From contig NZ_JAKRNJ010000001.1 in assembly GCF_022346925.1 (NCBI RefSeq), forward strand, positions 558,001 through 622,000: DNA of 64,000 bases, in the 5' to 3' direction. A model generated the notes under the pieces. The model was not told the origin of the DNA. It ran no database searches and saw only the letters and a program-made list of their open reading frames with translations. This stretch comes from Microvirga sp. ACRRW (lineage in GTDB: Bacteria; Pseudomonadota; Alphaproteobacteria; Rhizobiales; Beijerinckiaceae). The position numbers and the translations under genes were made by a program. Below are positions 55,806 to 64,000 of this stretch, one piece after another (position 1 is the first letter of the stretch; each line of letters opens with the position of its first letter).

Positions 55806-56663
55806 ATGCCTCTCTCATTTCCCATTCTCGACCCCATCGCCTTCTCCATCGGTCCCTTCGCGATCCGCTGGTATGCGCTTGCCTATGTGACAGGCCTTCT
55901 GGGCGGCTGGTTTTATGCCAAGCGCCTGGCTGCCAGGGTGGAACTCTGGGGGCCCTTACGCCAGCCGAAGCCGACCGACATCGACGATCTGATCGTCTGG
56001 GTGGCGCTCGGCGTCGTTCTCGGCGGCCGGCTCGGTTACGTGCTGTTCTACAATCTCGGCGCCTATCTCCAGAACCCGCTCGAAGCGCTCGCCGTCTGGC
56101 ACGGCGGCATGTCATTCCATGGCGGCTTCCTCGGTGCGGCGCTCGCCCTCGTGCTCTTCGCCCGATCGCGCTCGCTCAACCCGCTCGCGATGCTCGACAT
56201 GGCAGCCGTGGTCACGCCCATCGGCCTGTTCTTCGGGCGCATCGCCAATTTCATCAATGGGGAACTCTGGGGACGCCCCGCTCCCGACTTCCCCTATGCC
56301 ATCGTGTTCCCGCATGCAGGCCCCGTGCCGCGCCATCCGAGTCAGCTCTATGAAGCTTTCGGCGAAGGCCTCGTGCTGTTCATCGTGATGGCGATTGCGG
56401 CACGGGTGTTCGGTTTCCGCCGCCCGGGCCTTCTCGGCGGCATCTTCGTGCTGGGTTACGCCATTGCCCGCATCGTCTGCGAGTTCTTTCGAGAGCCCGA
56501 TGCGCAGCTCGGCTTCCTCTTCGGCTCGTCCGTGAACGCTTTGAGCGGCGGCATCACCATGGGCATGCTGCTCTCGGTGCCGATGGCGATTGTCGGCATT
56601 GTCTTCATCGTGTTGGCAGCGCGCGGCTACACACGGCCCGCACAGACAGTCGAGGCCGCATGA
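55806..56663 (+). CDS. lgt: Phosphatidylglycerol-prolipoprotein diacylglyceryl transferase
   Basis: 285 residues, seven-helix membrane enzyme. IRWYALAYVTGLLGGWFYAK, WHGGMSFHGGFLGAALALVL and the Lgt signature GRIANFINGELWGRP, then the HPSQLYEAFGEGLVL motif. It transfers diacylglycerol from phosphatidylglycerol to the lipobox Cys of prolipoproteins. Start at 55806 (MPLSFPILDPIAFSIGPFA) with AAGGG upstream. Overlaps the next gene by four bases. Confidence 0.97.
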   Translation: MPLSFPILDPIAFSIGPFAIRWYALAYVTGLLGGWFYAKRLAARVELWGPLRQPKPTDIDDLIVWVALGVVLGGRLGYVLFYNLGAYLQNPLEALAVWHGGMSFHGGFLGAALALVLFARSRSLNPLAMLDMAAVVTPIGLFFGRIANFINGELWGRPAPDFPYAIVFPHAGPVPRHPSQLYEAFGEGLVLFIVMAIAARVFGFRRPGLLGGIFVLGYAIARIVCEFFREPDAQLGFLFGSSVNALSGGITMGMLLSVPMAIVGIVFIVLAARGYTRPAQTVEAA

Positions 56664-57733
56664 AGTCTCTCGGCGAGCATGTGCGCGAACTGATCGCCCT
56701 CGAGGGGCCGATCACGGTCGAGCGTTACATGGATCTCTGCCTCCGGCATTACTACGCCACGCGCGACCCTTTGGGCGTGGAAGGCGACTTTACGACCTCG
56801 CCCGAGATCAGCCAGATGTTCGGAGAACTGATCGGCCTCTGGATGCTGGAAGTCTGGAATGCCATGGGCCGTCCCGATCCCGTGCATCTCGTGGAGTTGG
56901 GGCCGGGGCGCGGCACACTCATGGCCGACCTGCTTCGCGCCACGAAGCTGCTGCCGGATTTTGCAAGCGCCGCACAGGTGCATCTGGTGGAGACGAGCCC
57001 TGCCCTGCGGCAGAAACAGCAGGATACGCTGGCATCAACAGGACTACCCGTCCATTGGCATGAGCGGTTGGACGATGTGCCTGAGGGACCGATGCTTCTC
57101 GTCGCGAACGAGTTCTTCGATGCGCTCCCCCTTCGCCAGTTCATCGCCACGGAACGCGGATGGTGCGAGCGCCTTGTCGGCATCGAAAACGAAAACCTGA
57201 TCTTCGGTCTTCGCGCTGAGGCTGCGCAGGCTCTGGGCCAGCCGCTCAAGATCGGCGACGTGCTCGAATGGCCCGCCATGTCCGTCGACATTATGCAGCA
57301 CCTCGCGCGCAGGATCGCACGCGATACGGGCGCTGTGCTCATCATCGATTATGGCTATTGGGGGCCCGCCTTCGGCGACACACTGCAGGCGCTGAAAGCG
57401 CATGCCTATGTCGATCCGCTTGAGCTGCCGGGCGAGGCCGATCTTACGACCCATGTGGATTTTCACCATCTGGCAAAAACCGCATCGGCACATGATTTAC
57501 AGGTGCACGGACCCGGCACGCAGGGCGATTTCCTCACCGCCCTTGGCATCGAAGCGCGCGCATCCTCTCTCAAGAAGCGCGCCACGCCTGCACAAAGCGC
57601 CGAGATCGATACCGCACTGACACGTCTCACCGAACGCGGCGAGATAGGCATGGGAAAGCTCTTTAAGGTTTTGGCCGTTACCCATAAGAGTCTTGAAGCC
57701 GTTCCCGGATTGCCGCCTCTTTCTTCCTCCTGA
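56660..57733 (+). CDS. NDUFAF7/MidA-family SAM-dependent methyltransferase
   Basis: 357 residues. DUF185 hallmarks: ITVERYMDLCLRHYYATRDP, GDFTTSPEISQMFGELIGLW, VELGPGRGTLMADLLRAT (SAM motif I), VANEFFDALPLRQF and VLIIDYGYWGPAFGDTLQAL. The mitochondrial relative methylates an arginine of complex I subunit NDUFS2. Translationally coupled to lgt and followed 12 bases later by pgeF; this trio is conserved in alphaproteobacteria. Confidence 0.95.
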   Translation: MKSLGEHVRELIALEGPITVERYMDLCLRHYYATRDPLGVEGDFTTSPEISQMFGELIGLWMLEVWNAMGRPDPVHLVELGPGRGTLMADLLRATKLLPDFASAAQVHLVETSPALRQKQQDTLASTGLPVHWHERLDDVPEGPMLLVANEFFDALPLRQFIATERGWCERLVGIENENLIFGLRAEAAQALGQPLKIGDVLEWPAMSVDIMQHLARRIARDTGAVLIIDYGYWGPAFGDTLQALKAHAYVDPLELPGEADLTTHVDFHHLAKTASAHDLQVHGPGTQGDFLTALGIEARASSLKKRATPAQSAEIDTALTRLTERGEIGMGKLFKVLAVTHKSLEAVPGLPPLSSS

Positions 57734-57745
57734 AGTTTCCGCACC

Positions 57746-58513
57746 ATGCTCATCCAAGCCCCCTCTCTTTCCGCTCTTCCAAAAATTCGCCACGCCTTCT
57801 TCACGCGCCAAGGGGGCGTGTCGGAGGGCATCTATGCGTCTCTCAATGGAGGCATCGGCTCGTCGGATGAGCAGGAGCGGGTGAAGGAAAATCGCCGCCG
57901 CATGGCGGAGACTTTGCATGTCACGCCCGATGCGCTCATCAGCGTGTACCAGGTGCACTCGCCTGACGCGGTTCTCGTGGAAGGTCCGTGGGGAGCGGAA
58001 CGTCCGAAGGCCGATGCCATGGTGACGAAAGTGCCTGATCTTGCCCTTGCCATCACCACGGCGGATTGCGGCCCGGTGCTGTTCGCCGATGCCAAGAGCG
58101 GTGTGATCGGCGCGGCCCATGCGGGCTGGCGCGGTGCGGTAACGGGCGTTCTCGAATCCACTATCACCGCGATGGAACGGCTCGGCGCGGAGCGTCAGCA
58201 GATCGTTGCGGTGCTCGGCCCCACCATCAGCCAGAAGGCTTATGAAGTGGGCCCCGAATTCGTGCGGCGCTTTGCCGAGGAAGCGCCGGGGCACGAGCAT
58301 TTTTTCAAGCCGAGCGAGAAGGCGGATCACGCCATGTTCGACCTGCCCGGCTTCATCGGCGCACGCTTGAACGCGGCGGGCATCAGCGGCTTCACCAATC
58401 TGGGCCTCTGCACTTATTCAGATGAGGAGCGGTTCTTCAGCTATCGCCGCACCACCCATCGCAAAGAGCCCGATTACGGCCGTCTGATCTCAGCGATCAC
58501 ACTCACTCCTTGA
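57746..58513 (+). CDS. pgeF: Peptidoglycan editing factor PgeF (multicopper polyphenol oxidase family)
   Basis: 255 residues. Conserved metal/active site motifs: HAFFTRQGGVSEGIYASLNG, ISVYQVHSPDAVLV, ITTADCGPVLFAD, GAAHAGWRGAVTGVLESTI, LGPTISQKAYEVGPEF. YfiH/PgeF removes misincorporated L-Ser from UDP-MurNAc peptides and relatives act on purine nucleosides. Third gene of the lgt operon. Its stop overlaps the converging SDR stop by 11 bases. Confidence 0.96.
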   Translation: MLIQAPSLSALPKIRHAFFTRQGGVSEGIYASLNGGIGSSDEQERVKENRRRMAETLHVTPDALISVYQVHSPDAVLVEGPWGAERPKADAMVTKVPDLALAITTADCGPVLFADAKSGVIGAAHAGWRGAVTGVLESTITAMERLGAERQQIVAVLGPTISQKAYEVGPEFVRRFAEEAPGHEHFFKPSEKADHAMFDLPGFIGARLNAAGISGFTNLGLCTYSDEERFFSYRRTTHRKEPDYGRLISAITLTP

Positions 58514-59261
58514 TGCCGGCGACGTCCGGAGTTTCCCAGGCCAGATGCTGACCGCCATCGACAGCGATCATCTGGCCCGTGACGCTGCGCGCATTCGCGA
58601 GATAGACCACCGCCTCCGCGATCTCCTCCGGCGTCCCTCCATGCCCGAGCAGCACGGCGCGCGCCTGTTTGTCGAAATCCTCATTGCCCTGCCGTTCGTT
58701 CGCCAAGGTGGGACCGGGACCGACGGCATTCACACGGATGCGCGGGGCCAGCGCCTGCGCCATGGTCTGCGTTGCAGTGAACAAGGCCGCTTTCGTCAAC
58801 GTGTAGGAAAAGAATTGCGGCGTGAGCTTCCACACCCGTTGATCGACGATGTTGACGATGGAGCCTTGCCTATCCGGTGGCAGCTGGCGCGCGAAGTCAC
58901 GGGCCAGGAACATCGGTGCGCGCAGGTTTACGGCGAAGTGCCGGTCCCAGCGATCCTGCGTGAGAGTTTCGACCTCGTCGGGCTCGAACTCGGAGGCGTT
59001 GTTGACGAGTAGCGTCAACGGAGTGCCGAGGCCTTTGACGGCATCGTCCACCAGTCGGTCCACCGCGGACGCATCGGCGAGGTCACCTTTCACCACGACG
59101 GCATGGCCACCGTTTGTCTTGATATTCCTTGCCATCTCCTCCGCTACATCCGTCGACCGGCGGCAGTGTATCGCGACGCCGTACCCCTCCCGGACGAGGT
59201 GCTCAACAATGCTCCGGCCGATTCTTTTCGCCCCCCCGGTCACGAGTGCAATCTTGTTCAT
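58503..59261 (-). CDS. SDR family oxidoreductase (pteridine-reductase-like)
   Basis: 252 residues. TGGAKRIGRSIVEHLVREGY (with the R-I-G pattern of FolM/pteridine reductases), LLVNNASEFEPDEV, catalytic Tyr-Lys in FFSYTLTKAALFTATQTMAQ and PGPTLANERQGNEDF. NADPH-dependent reduction; dihydrofolate or pterin substrate plausible but not proven. Monocistronic; tail-to-tail overlap with pgeF. Confidence 0.92.
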   Translation of the reverse strand: MNKIALVTGGAKRIGRSIVEHLVREGYGVAIHCRRSTDVAEEMARNIKTNGGHAVVVKGDLADASAVDRLVDDAVKGLGTPLTLLVNNASEFEPDEVETLTQDRWDRHFAVNLRAPMFLARDFARQLPPDRQGSIVNIVDQRVWKLTPQFFSYTLTKAALFTATQTMAQALAPRIRVNAVGPGPTLANERQGNEDFDKQARAVLLGHGGTPEEIAEAVVYLANARSVTGQMIAVDGGQHLAWETPDVAGIKE

Positions 59262-59556
59262 TTTTGGCCTCTTGAAATGTTACGACGCAGCGTTAATTGA
59301 GCACTTTGCCAAGAAATTGACATTTTTTACCTCCCGTCGCGAACTAACTGCCTAGTTATGCGTTGTGGAGTCCAGCGAGACCACAAGGGGAATGCTGAAG
59401 CTCGTCGCCACATTACTGCCACAGTACCTTTTGGGTCCTGTGGTTGTCATGTCACAGCCCTCGGCAGGTTGTCGCTCTATAAATGGGTAGTACCCCGTCG
59501 GTGCCAGGCGCGTCCTGGCACGGCGGCGTATGACATCGATCAAGGAAAGAGAAACC

Positions 59557-60357
59557 ATGAAGAAGATTCTTCTCGCTAGCGTTGCCCTGTTCGGCTTCGC
59601 CGGGGCTGCTACGGCTGCGGACCTTCCCGCCCGTGCCGCTCCTCCGGCTCCGATCGTGGCGGCTGTCCCGCTCTTCACCTGGACCGGCTTCTACGTCGGT
59701 GTGAACGCCGGTTACGGCTGGCACAACAACGGCGACAACACCTCCGTGCTCGTTCCGGGCGGTGCAGTCGGCGTGGGTTCGGTGCCCGGCACCATCACCT
59801 TCAACGACGATGATGGCGAAGGCTTCGTCGGCGGCGGACAGATCGGCTACAACTATCAGATGGGCTCCTTCGTGATCGGTCTCGAAGCCGACCTGCAGTG
59901 GGCTGACCTCGGTGGTGCAAACGGCACGGCCATCTATCCGGCACAGTGGGGCGCTTACGCCTTCCAGCCGGCCGGTGTTGCCGGTGGCGTTGACTGGTTC
60001 GGCACCGTTCGCGCTCGCGCCGGTGTGGCCTTCGACCGCGCTCTCGTTTACGCCACGGGCGGTTTCGCTTACGGCGGTGCTGACGACAACAACGACTTCT
60101 TCAGCAACAACGACGACGTCCGTACGGGCTGGGTGCTCGGTGCTGGCTTCGAGTACGCCTTCACCAACAACCTGACCGCCGGCATCGAAGGCCTGTGGGT
60201 CAACCTCGACAACGACAACCGCACCTATGTCGGCAGCTCCATTCCGGCTGTCGGCGCCGGTCGTACCGCTGTCGACGTGGCTGGGTTCGACCGCGACAGC
60301 GACAACGACTTCTTCGTCGCCCGCGCGAAGCTGAACTACAAGTTCAGCTCCTACTAA
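59557..60357 (+). CDS. Omp25/31-type outer membrane beta-barrel protein
   Basis: 266 residues. Signal peptide KKILLASVALFGFAGAATAA, then a Pro/Ala linker and PLFTWTGFYVGVNAGYGW, the classical opening of rhizobial/brucella Omp25-Omp31 proteins. Alternating strands with GFVGGGQIGYNYQMGSFVIG, LEADLQWADL and terminal FVARAKLNYKFSSY; the final aromatic residue Tyr favours barrel insertion. GGAAAGA precedes the ATG. The 295-base upstream stretch contains only a possible TATAAA near 59480. Abundant surface protein, strong terminator downstream. Confidence 0.95.
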   Translation: MKKILLASVALFGFAGAATAADLPARAAPPAPIVAAVPLFTWTGFYVGVNAGYGWHNNGDNTSVLVPGGAVGVGSVPGTITFNDDDGEGFVGGGQIGYNYQMGSFVIGLEADLQWADLGGANGTAIYPAQWGAYAFQPAGVAGGVDWFGTVRARAGVAFDRALVYATGGFAYGGADDNNDFFSNNDDVRTGWVLGAGFEYAFTNNLTAGIEGLWVNLDNDNRTYVGSSIPAVGAGRTAVDVAGFDRDSDNDFFVARAKLNYKFSSY

Positions 60358-60383
60358 GATCCGTCGCTTCGGCGATAGAGAGG

Positions 60384-60410
60384 GGCCCGGGGAAACCCGG
60401 GCCTTTTTCG
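60384..60410 (+). terminator. Intrinsic terminator after the Omp gene
   Basis: GGCCCGGG (60384-60391), GAAA loop, CCCGGGCC (60396-60403), TTTTT. Confidence 0.93.
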
Positions 60411-60411
60411 T

Positions 60412-61017
60412 TTACGCCGTCACCCTTGTTTTTCCATAGGCAGGAACGCGCGCTTCGAAATCGGCAAGCCACGCCACGAGCTTCGGATGCGTCTCGCGCC
60501 AACGGCCCGCGAAGCGCAGATCGAGGTAGCCGAGCGCGCAGGCGAGCGCGATATGGCCGATATGAAGCGCAATTGCGGGCGTCGAGAGATGCGCCTCCGC
60601 GAAGGCCAGTCCCCGCTCCACCTTGCCGGCCTGATGGTCGACCCATTTGGGCTCGTGCTTCTCCTGCGCGCGGAAGCGGCCTTCATAGACCTGAAGCAAC
60701 GCCGCATCCGCGATGCCGTCGGCAAGTGCTAGGTCGCGCAAGGCTGTGAAGCGCGCCTCCCCTGCCGGATAGATGCGGTTTCCACCCGCCAGGAAGTCGA
60801 GATATTCCACGATCACGCGGGAATCGTAGAGCACCTCGCCGTTCTCCAGGATCAAGGCGGGGATTTTCCCGAGCGGATTCTGCTGCCGCAGGCTGTCCTC
60901 TGGGTTCAAAGTTTCCGCATCGACGATCTGGATGCGCTCGGAGAGACCAAGGAGAGAGGCTGCGATCTTGACCTTTCGGCCGAAGGGCGAGGCGGGAGAC
61001 GAGCGAAGAACGAGCAT
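60412..61017 (-). CDS. Glutathione S-transferase family protein
   Basis: 201 residues. N-terminal thioredoxin-like half with RSSPASPFGRKVKIAASLLG (Ser in the catalytic region) and NPLGKIPALILENGEVLYDS, then C-terminal helical half (LADGIADAALLQVYEGRFRA; GHIALACALGYLDLRF). Beta/theta-like GST that conjugates or uses glutathione for detoxification; substrate unknown. Its stop lies directly at the Omp terminator. Confidence 0.94.
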   Translation of the reverse strand: MLVLRSSPASPFGRKVKIAASLLGLSERIQIVDAETLNPEDSLRQQNPLGKIPALILENGEVLYDSRVIVEYLDFLAGGNRIYPAGEARFTALRDLALADGIADAALLQVYEGRFRAQEKHEPKWVDHQAGKVERGLAFAEAHLSTPAIALHIGHIALACALGYLDLRFAGRWRETHPKLVAWLADFEARVPAYGKTRVTA

Positions 61018-61082
61018 GGACGCTTCCTATCAAGGAGAGAGGCCGCATTCATGAACCCTCTCAGTGGAAGCGGCAATGCATC

Positions 61083-61931
61083 TTAAGCCGGAGGGCCGAA
61101 GGCTTCACAGCGATAAGCGCCGAAACCGCTGCGAGAGAGGCGCTCGGCGAGCGCGGGCAGGAGAATTTCCGCCTCATCCTTCAGCGACCAGGGCGGATTG
61201 ATGACGAAGAGCCCGCTGCCGTTGAGCCGCGACGGATCGCGCGGATCGTCCACATAGAGTTCGAGGCGAAGGCCCGGACGCGAACTCTCCTCATTAAGTC
61301 GCGCAGCCACGGCATCGACGGATGCCACGTCCTTGATGGGATACCAGCCTGCATAAACGCCGGTCGGCCACTTCTTCAGAGCCGTCAAAAGCTCCGTTCC
61401 GAGCCGTTCCAGTTCTCCGGTTTTCTCATAAGGCGGATCAATCAGCACGAGCCCACGCTTTTCCTTCGGGGGAATAAGCGAGTGAAGCGCTGTCCAGCCG
61501 TTGAGGTGCATCACCTTCAGGTTCGACACCTCGTTGAAGGCCTCGTTCAGTACCTCGTAGTCGGCGGGATGCAGCTCGACGAACACGCCGCGATCCTGCC
61601 GCCGCAACAGCTCGCGCACGATGCCGGGCGAGCCGGGATAGATGGTCTTGCCATGCCGGGCCTGCACCTCCGCGATCGCTTGGCGATAGGGCGCGAGAAT
61701 TTCCTCGACCTGAGGAGAAAAGAGCTCTTGGAGACGCCCGACACCCTCCACCCATTCTCCCGTCCGCTCGGCCTCGTCGGCGGTCAGGTCGTAGAGCCCG
61801 ATCCCTGCATGGGTGTCGATGACGCGCAGGGGCGTCTCCTTGCGCTGCAGATAGATGAGGATGCGCGCGAGAAGCGCGTGCTTCATGACGTCGGCAAAGT
61901 TTCCGGCGTGAAAGGCGTGTCGGTAATTCAT
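61083..61931 (-). CDS. rlmJ: 23S rRNA (adenine(2030)-N(6))-methyltransferase RlmJ
   Basis: 282 residues. MNYRHAFHAGNFADVMKHAL is the invariant RlmJ opening, DTHAGIGLYDL the SAM motif and LVLIDPPYEKTGELERL contains the catalytic DPPY motif for adenine N6 methylation. Modifies one base of 23S rRNA. Normal length, alone. Confidence 0.97.
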   Translation of the reverse strand: MNYRHAFHAGNFADVMKHALLARILIYLQRKETPLRVIDTHAGIGLYDLTADEAERTGEWVEGVGRLQELFSPQVEEILAPYRQAIAEVQARHGKTIYPGSPGIVRELLRRQDRGVFVELHPADYEVLNEAFNEVSNLKVMHLNGWTALHSLIPPKEKRGLVLIDPPYEKTGELERLGTELLTALKKWPTGVYAGWYPIKDVASVDAVAARLNEESSRPGLRLELYVDDPRDPSRLNGSGLFVINPPWSLKDEAEILLPALAERLSRSGFGAYRCEAFGPPA

Positions 61932-62036
61932 TCTGCAAGTCTTATCGCATCACGCGGACCCTAAGAAGGGCCATGTCAGCGCTCCATAAGGGCCGCGTAG
62001 TGAAAAGGGATCCGGTTTTTCCGAAGTGACGATGCC

Positions 62037-62717
62037 CTATCGCACCGCCGGAACCGCGATCTCGCCCGCGCGGCATCCGTCGCGGTCGACCTCGGGGCAT
62101 TGGCGGAAATTGCGCAGGTCCTTGTCGAGGCAGATCCGAACTTCCTGGAAGATCCGACGTCCGCAGGAGACTGCGATCATATCCCGACGAAGACCTGGAT
62201 TCACGCTCATGAAAGCCTGCTCGATCTCGCTCGGCAGAACCTTCGAGCGGTCGCCCATGGCCTTGAAGCTGTCAGGAACGCGCACCCGCTCCTTGGCGCG
62301 CTGAACGGCATTGAAATAGCCGCTGGGGCTCTCGCCCGTGCAGGTGCCGTGCTTGCGCCACTGATAACGGGCGAGATTGTCTTCAGGGAAAAGGCCCTTG
62401 GCCTCGGTCAGCACGCTCGAGGGAACGAAGCGTCCGTTCGGCTCGCAGAAACTCGGATAGCCCTGCTCCTTCTGAGGCCAGAGGCCATGCACGACGAAGG
62501 AGAGGCCGCTGCCGCTATCGCACTGGCGGCTCTTGCGGCCGCTGGCCTCGCAATAGCCGGGGGACCAGGAAAGAGCGAGTACATAGAAATCGAATTGCCC
62601 CATGGGGGCTCCCCTCGCCTCACGCGGCGTCTGCGCCGCGCCAGGGAGAGAAAACAGAAGGCACGCGCCCGCGAGGGCGAGAGACCATTTCAGGATCAAG
62701 GGGCAGCCTGCTTGCAA
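62037..62717 (-). CDS. Secreted ribonuclease T2 family protein
   Basis: 226 residues by the TTG at 62717; a second TTG at 62699 overlaps the upstream stop by four bases (TTGA) and is also plausible. Signal peptide LILKWSLALAGACLLFSL, then FYVLALSWSPGYCEASGRKS. Both RNase T2 catalytic sequences are visible: FVVHGLWP (CAS I) and YQWRKHGTCTG (CAS II, second His). Conserved Cys pairs follow. Periplasmic or secreted RNA hydrolase. Last gene of a small operon of exported proteins. Confidence 0.9.
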   Translation of the reverse strand: MQAGCPLILKWSLALAGACLLFSLPGAAQTPREARGAPMGQFDFYVLALSWSPGYCEASGRKSRQCDSGSGLSFVVHGLWPQKEQGYPSFCEPNGRFVPSSVLTEAKGLFPEDNLARYQWRKHGTCTGESPSGYFNAVQRAKERVRVPDSFKAMGDRSKVLPSEIEQAFMSVNPGLRRDMIAVSCGRRIFQEVRICLDKDLRNFRQCPEVDRDGCRAGEIAVPAVR

Positions 62718-63148
62718 TGAGGGGCGTAGGCATAGCTGCGGTCGAAGCCGTCCACGCAGGAATCTGTGCTCCAGCCAACGCCGATGAAGCCAAGATCTTC
62801 ACGGATCGAGAAGTTCACCTTGTGCCGGTAGCCATCGGAGACGATGACCGTGCCCGTGCAGAAGCGGCGGGGGATATAGTCGAGGCCCCAGGGACGCCAC
62901 GCGACCTGACGAACCTGTTCGAAGCCAAGGATCTGGGCGGTGGAGTTCCAGAACCGGCGCTCCTTGTTCTCGAAATTCACGGCAACGTTGTTGAGAACGG
63001 CCGGGTCCTCGCAGGCGGGAAGACCGGCATCGTACTGCCTCAGAGACAGCTCGTGCGGCTTCTCCCGACGCTCGGCGGGAGTTATCTCACGCGAGAACGC
63101 GGGTGCGCTCAACACCATGCAAGAGATAAGAGCCGCCAGCCACTTCAT
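62696..63148 (-). CDS. Exported hypothetical protein, 150 residues
   Basis: Start at 63148 with GGAGCAG upstream; signal peptide MKWLAALISCMVLSAPAFS. Mature part has LPACEDPAVLNNVAVNFENK, RFWNSTAQILGFEQVRQVAW, RRFCTGTVIVSDGYRHKVNF and VDGFDRSYAYAPHCKQ with four Cys (likely two disulfides). Family not named, though similar secreted rhizobial proteins exist. It overlaps the RNase T2 gene. Confidence 0.8.
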   Translation of the reverse strand: MKWLAALISCMVLSAPAFSREITPAERREKPHELSLRQYDAGLPACEDPAVLNNVAVNFENKERRFWNSTAQILGFEQVRQVAWRPWGLDYIPRRFCTGTVIVSDGYRHKVNFSIREDLGFIGVGWSTDSCVDGFDRSYAYAPHCKQAAP

Positions 63149-63233
63149 TCTACTGCTCCAAGGAATAGAGACCGATTTATGTAACATCGACCATGTGGGC
63201 GATGGGTGAGAAGGTCAAGGCTCCGCTCACGGT

Positions 63234-64000
63234 TTAATAGGCAGCGTGGCGGTTCAGCACCAGGGGCTGCCCCGCCGATGAGCGCATGGGTGCCGCAGGG
63301 GGCCTCGGCGGCGCGTAGGTCTGCTGGGGCACATAGGTTTGCTGAGGCGCTTGGCTGACATAGCCCGGAGGCGGCGGAGGCGTATAGAGCTCGGGAGCCG
63401 CGTTGCCGGAATACCCGGAATTGCCGGAATAGCGCGGCATAGCTGGAGGCGGCACGGGCGCGGCGACCACGGGCGGCGCCATGGGCGCTCCCATAGGCGC
63501 TCCCCTGGGGATATCCGCAGAATAGCCGGCATCCGCGCTCTCCGCAGGCACGTCCTGCTCCATCTCGGCGGAAGGCAGCTCGCTCTGGGCGCTCACGCTC
63601 TGGAGGATCTCGCGGCTCCGCTCGGGGTCGATTCGCGGCTCGAACTTGAGGATCGGTTTGCAGATGCGGCGGTCGCCGCGCGCATCGTGCCGCGCCAGAT
63701 CGATATGGAAATGATCGTAATGGAAGGCATCGGCGCCGGGGCCCAGCACCGTGTTGAAATAGCGGCAGGCTCCGACGAAAGCCTCGCGCAGGAAGTCCTG
63801 CTCGACGGGGCTTGCCTTCCAGCCTTTCACGACCGTGATCTCGCGCCCGTCGGCCAGGACGAACGCCATTACGTCGAGCGCATTGCCGAAGGAATGCTCG
63901 GAGAGCTTGGCGCCGCGCTGGTTGTTGCGCGGGCGGCAGGAATAGGAGCCCGCTTTGATGTCTACCAGCGGAACGCCGAAATACATCAGGGCAGCGGGCT
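63234..64000 (-). CDS. Extensin family protein (5' part outside window)
   Basis: The frame is open to the window edge, so the N-terminus is missing. The extensin-like/VanY-related domain has GAKLSEHSFGNALDVMAFVL, where His and Asp would bind zinc, and FHYDHFHIDLARHDARGDRR with the second His pair. The C-terminal 120 residues are Pro/Gly/Tyr-rich (APMAPPVVAAPVPPPAMPRY; TPPPPPGYVSQAPQQTYVPQ), probably a disordered wall-contacting tail. A peptidoglycan-cleaving role is suspected. First gene in this exported-protein cluster. Confidence 0.88.
   Translation of the reverse strand, partial: PAALMYFGVPLVDIKAGSYSCRPRNNQRGAKLSEHSFGNALDVMAFVLADGREITVVKGWKASPVEQDFLREAFVGACRYFNTVLGPGADAFHYDHFHIDLARHDARGDRRICKPILKFEPRIDPERSREILQSVSAQSELPSAEMEQDVPAESADAGYSADIPRGAPMGAPMAPPVVAAPVPPPAMPRYSGNSGYSGNAAPELYTPPPPPGYVSQAPQQTYVPQQTYAPPRPPAAPMRSSAGQPLVLNRHAAY

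Overview
The window is chromosomal DNA from an alphaproteobacterium, most likely of the order Hyphomicrobiales and in style close to Methylobacteriaceae/Microvirga. The order-level call rests on several features: a NepR-EcfG general-stress pair, a DUF3309 microprotein, an SWFGD-type BON-domain protein, GTTC-N7-GTTC LexA boxes, the lgt-NDUFAF7/MidA-pgeF block and the ELM1-trxB pair. The genus is inference only. Coding density is high and codon use is GC-rich throughout. I saw no rRNA, tRNA, CRISPR array, prophage or intact insertion sequence.

Layout. 0-3.4 kb: the tail of a Crp/Fnr regulator, then a self-contained ECF41 sigma-factor module (carboxymuconolactone decarboxylase-like gene diverging from the sigma gene), then a 0.5 kb stretch with a strong sigma70 promoter and a structured, possibly non-coding transcript. 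3.5-13.5 kb: YqeY-like protein, carA, a 4 kb interposed block (membrane protein, methyltransferase, MFS exporter, SDR-GtrA pair), carB and greA. 13.5-24.6 kb: Tat-exported protein, Lrp regulator, ELM1-trxB, LysR regulator, acyl-CoA ligase, an EF-G-like GTPase lacking the usual switch II histidine, a PLP aminotransferase operon and a Bug-type binding protein. 24.7-37.8 kb: small stress-type peptide, PQQ-type sugar dehydrogenase, YnfA and DUF486 membrane proteins, C13 (legumain-like) peptidase, DUF3775, methyltransferase, DUF808, phytase-like esterase, uvrB, a small RTX protein and a DUF4242-cyclase fusion.

37.9-46.2 kb is the most coherent accessory region. It holds nepR-ecfG (general stress response) and several genes that carry EcfG-type promoters (GGAAC-N16-CGTT) a short distance before their start codons. 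Three sites are perfect (nepR-ecfG itself, a BON-domain protein, a PfpI/DJ-1 protein). Near-matches lie before a nucleotidyltransferase-phosphoesterase operon, a proline/glycine-rich microprotein, and at 24.7 kb before a 61-residue membrane peptide. IF-1 and a cold-shock protein lie in the same stretch.

46.2-64 kb is mostly housekeeping: Tim44-like protein, an SOS-boxed Y-family polymerase, ilvE diverging from a MarR-response regulator-histidine kinase operon with a clear palindromic operator, csaA-TetR-proC-YbjN, ubiK diverging from lgt-MidA-pgeF, an SDR, an Omp25-like porin, GST, rlmJ, and a secreted-protein cluster (RNase T2, unknown protein, extensin-like protein cut by the window edge).

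The best regulatory discoveries are two sigma-factor circuits that can be read directly from DNA: the ECF41 module with two perfect divergent TGTCACA-N16-CGTC promoters, and the local EcfG regulon.
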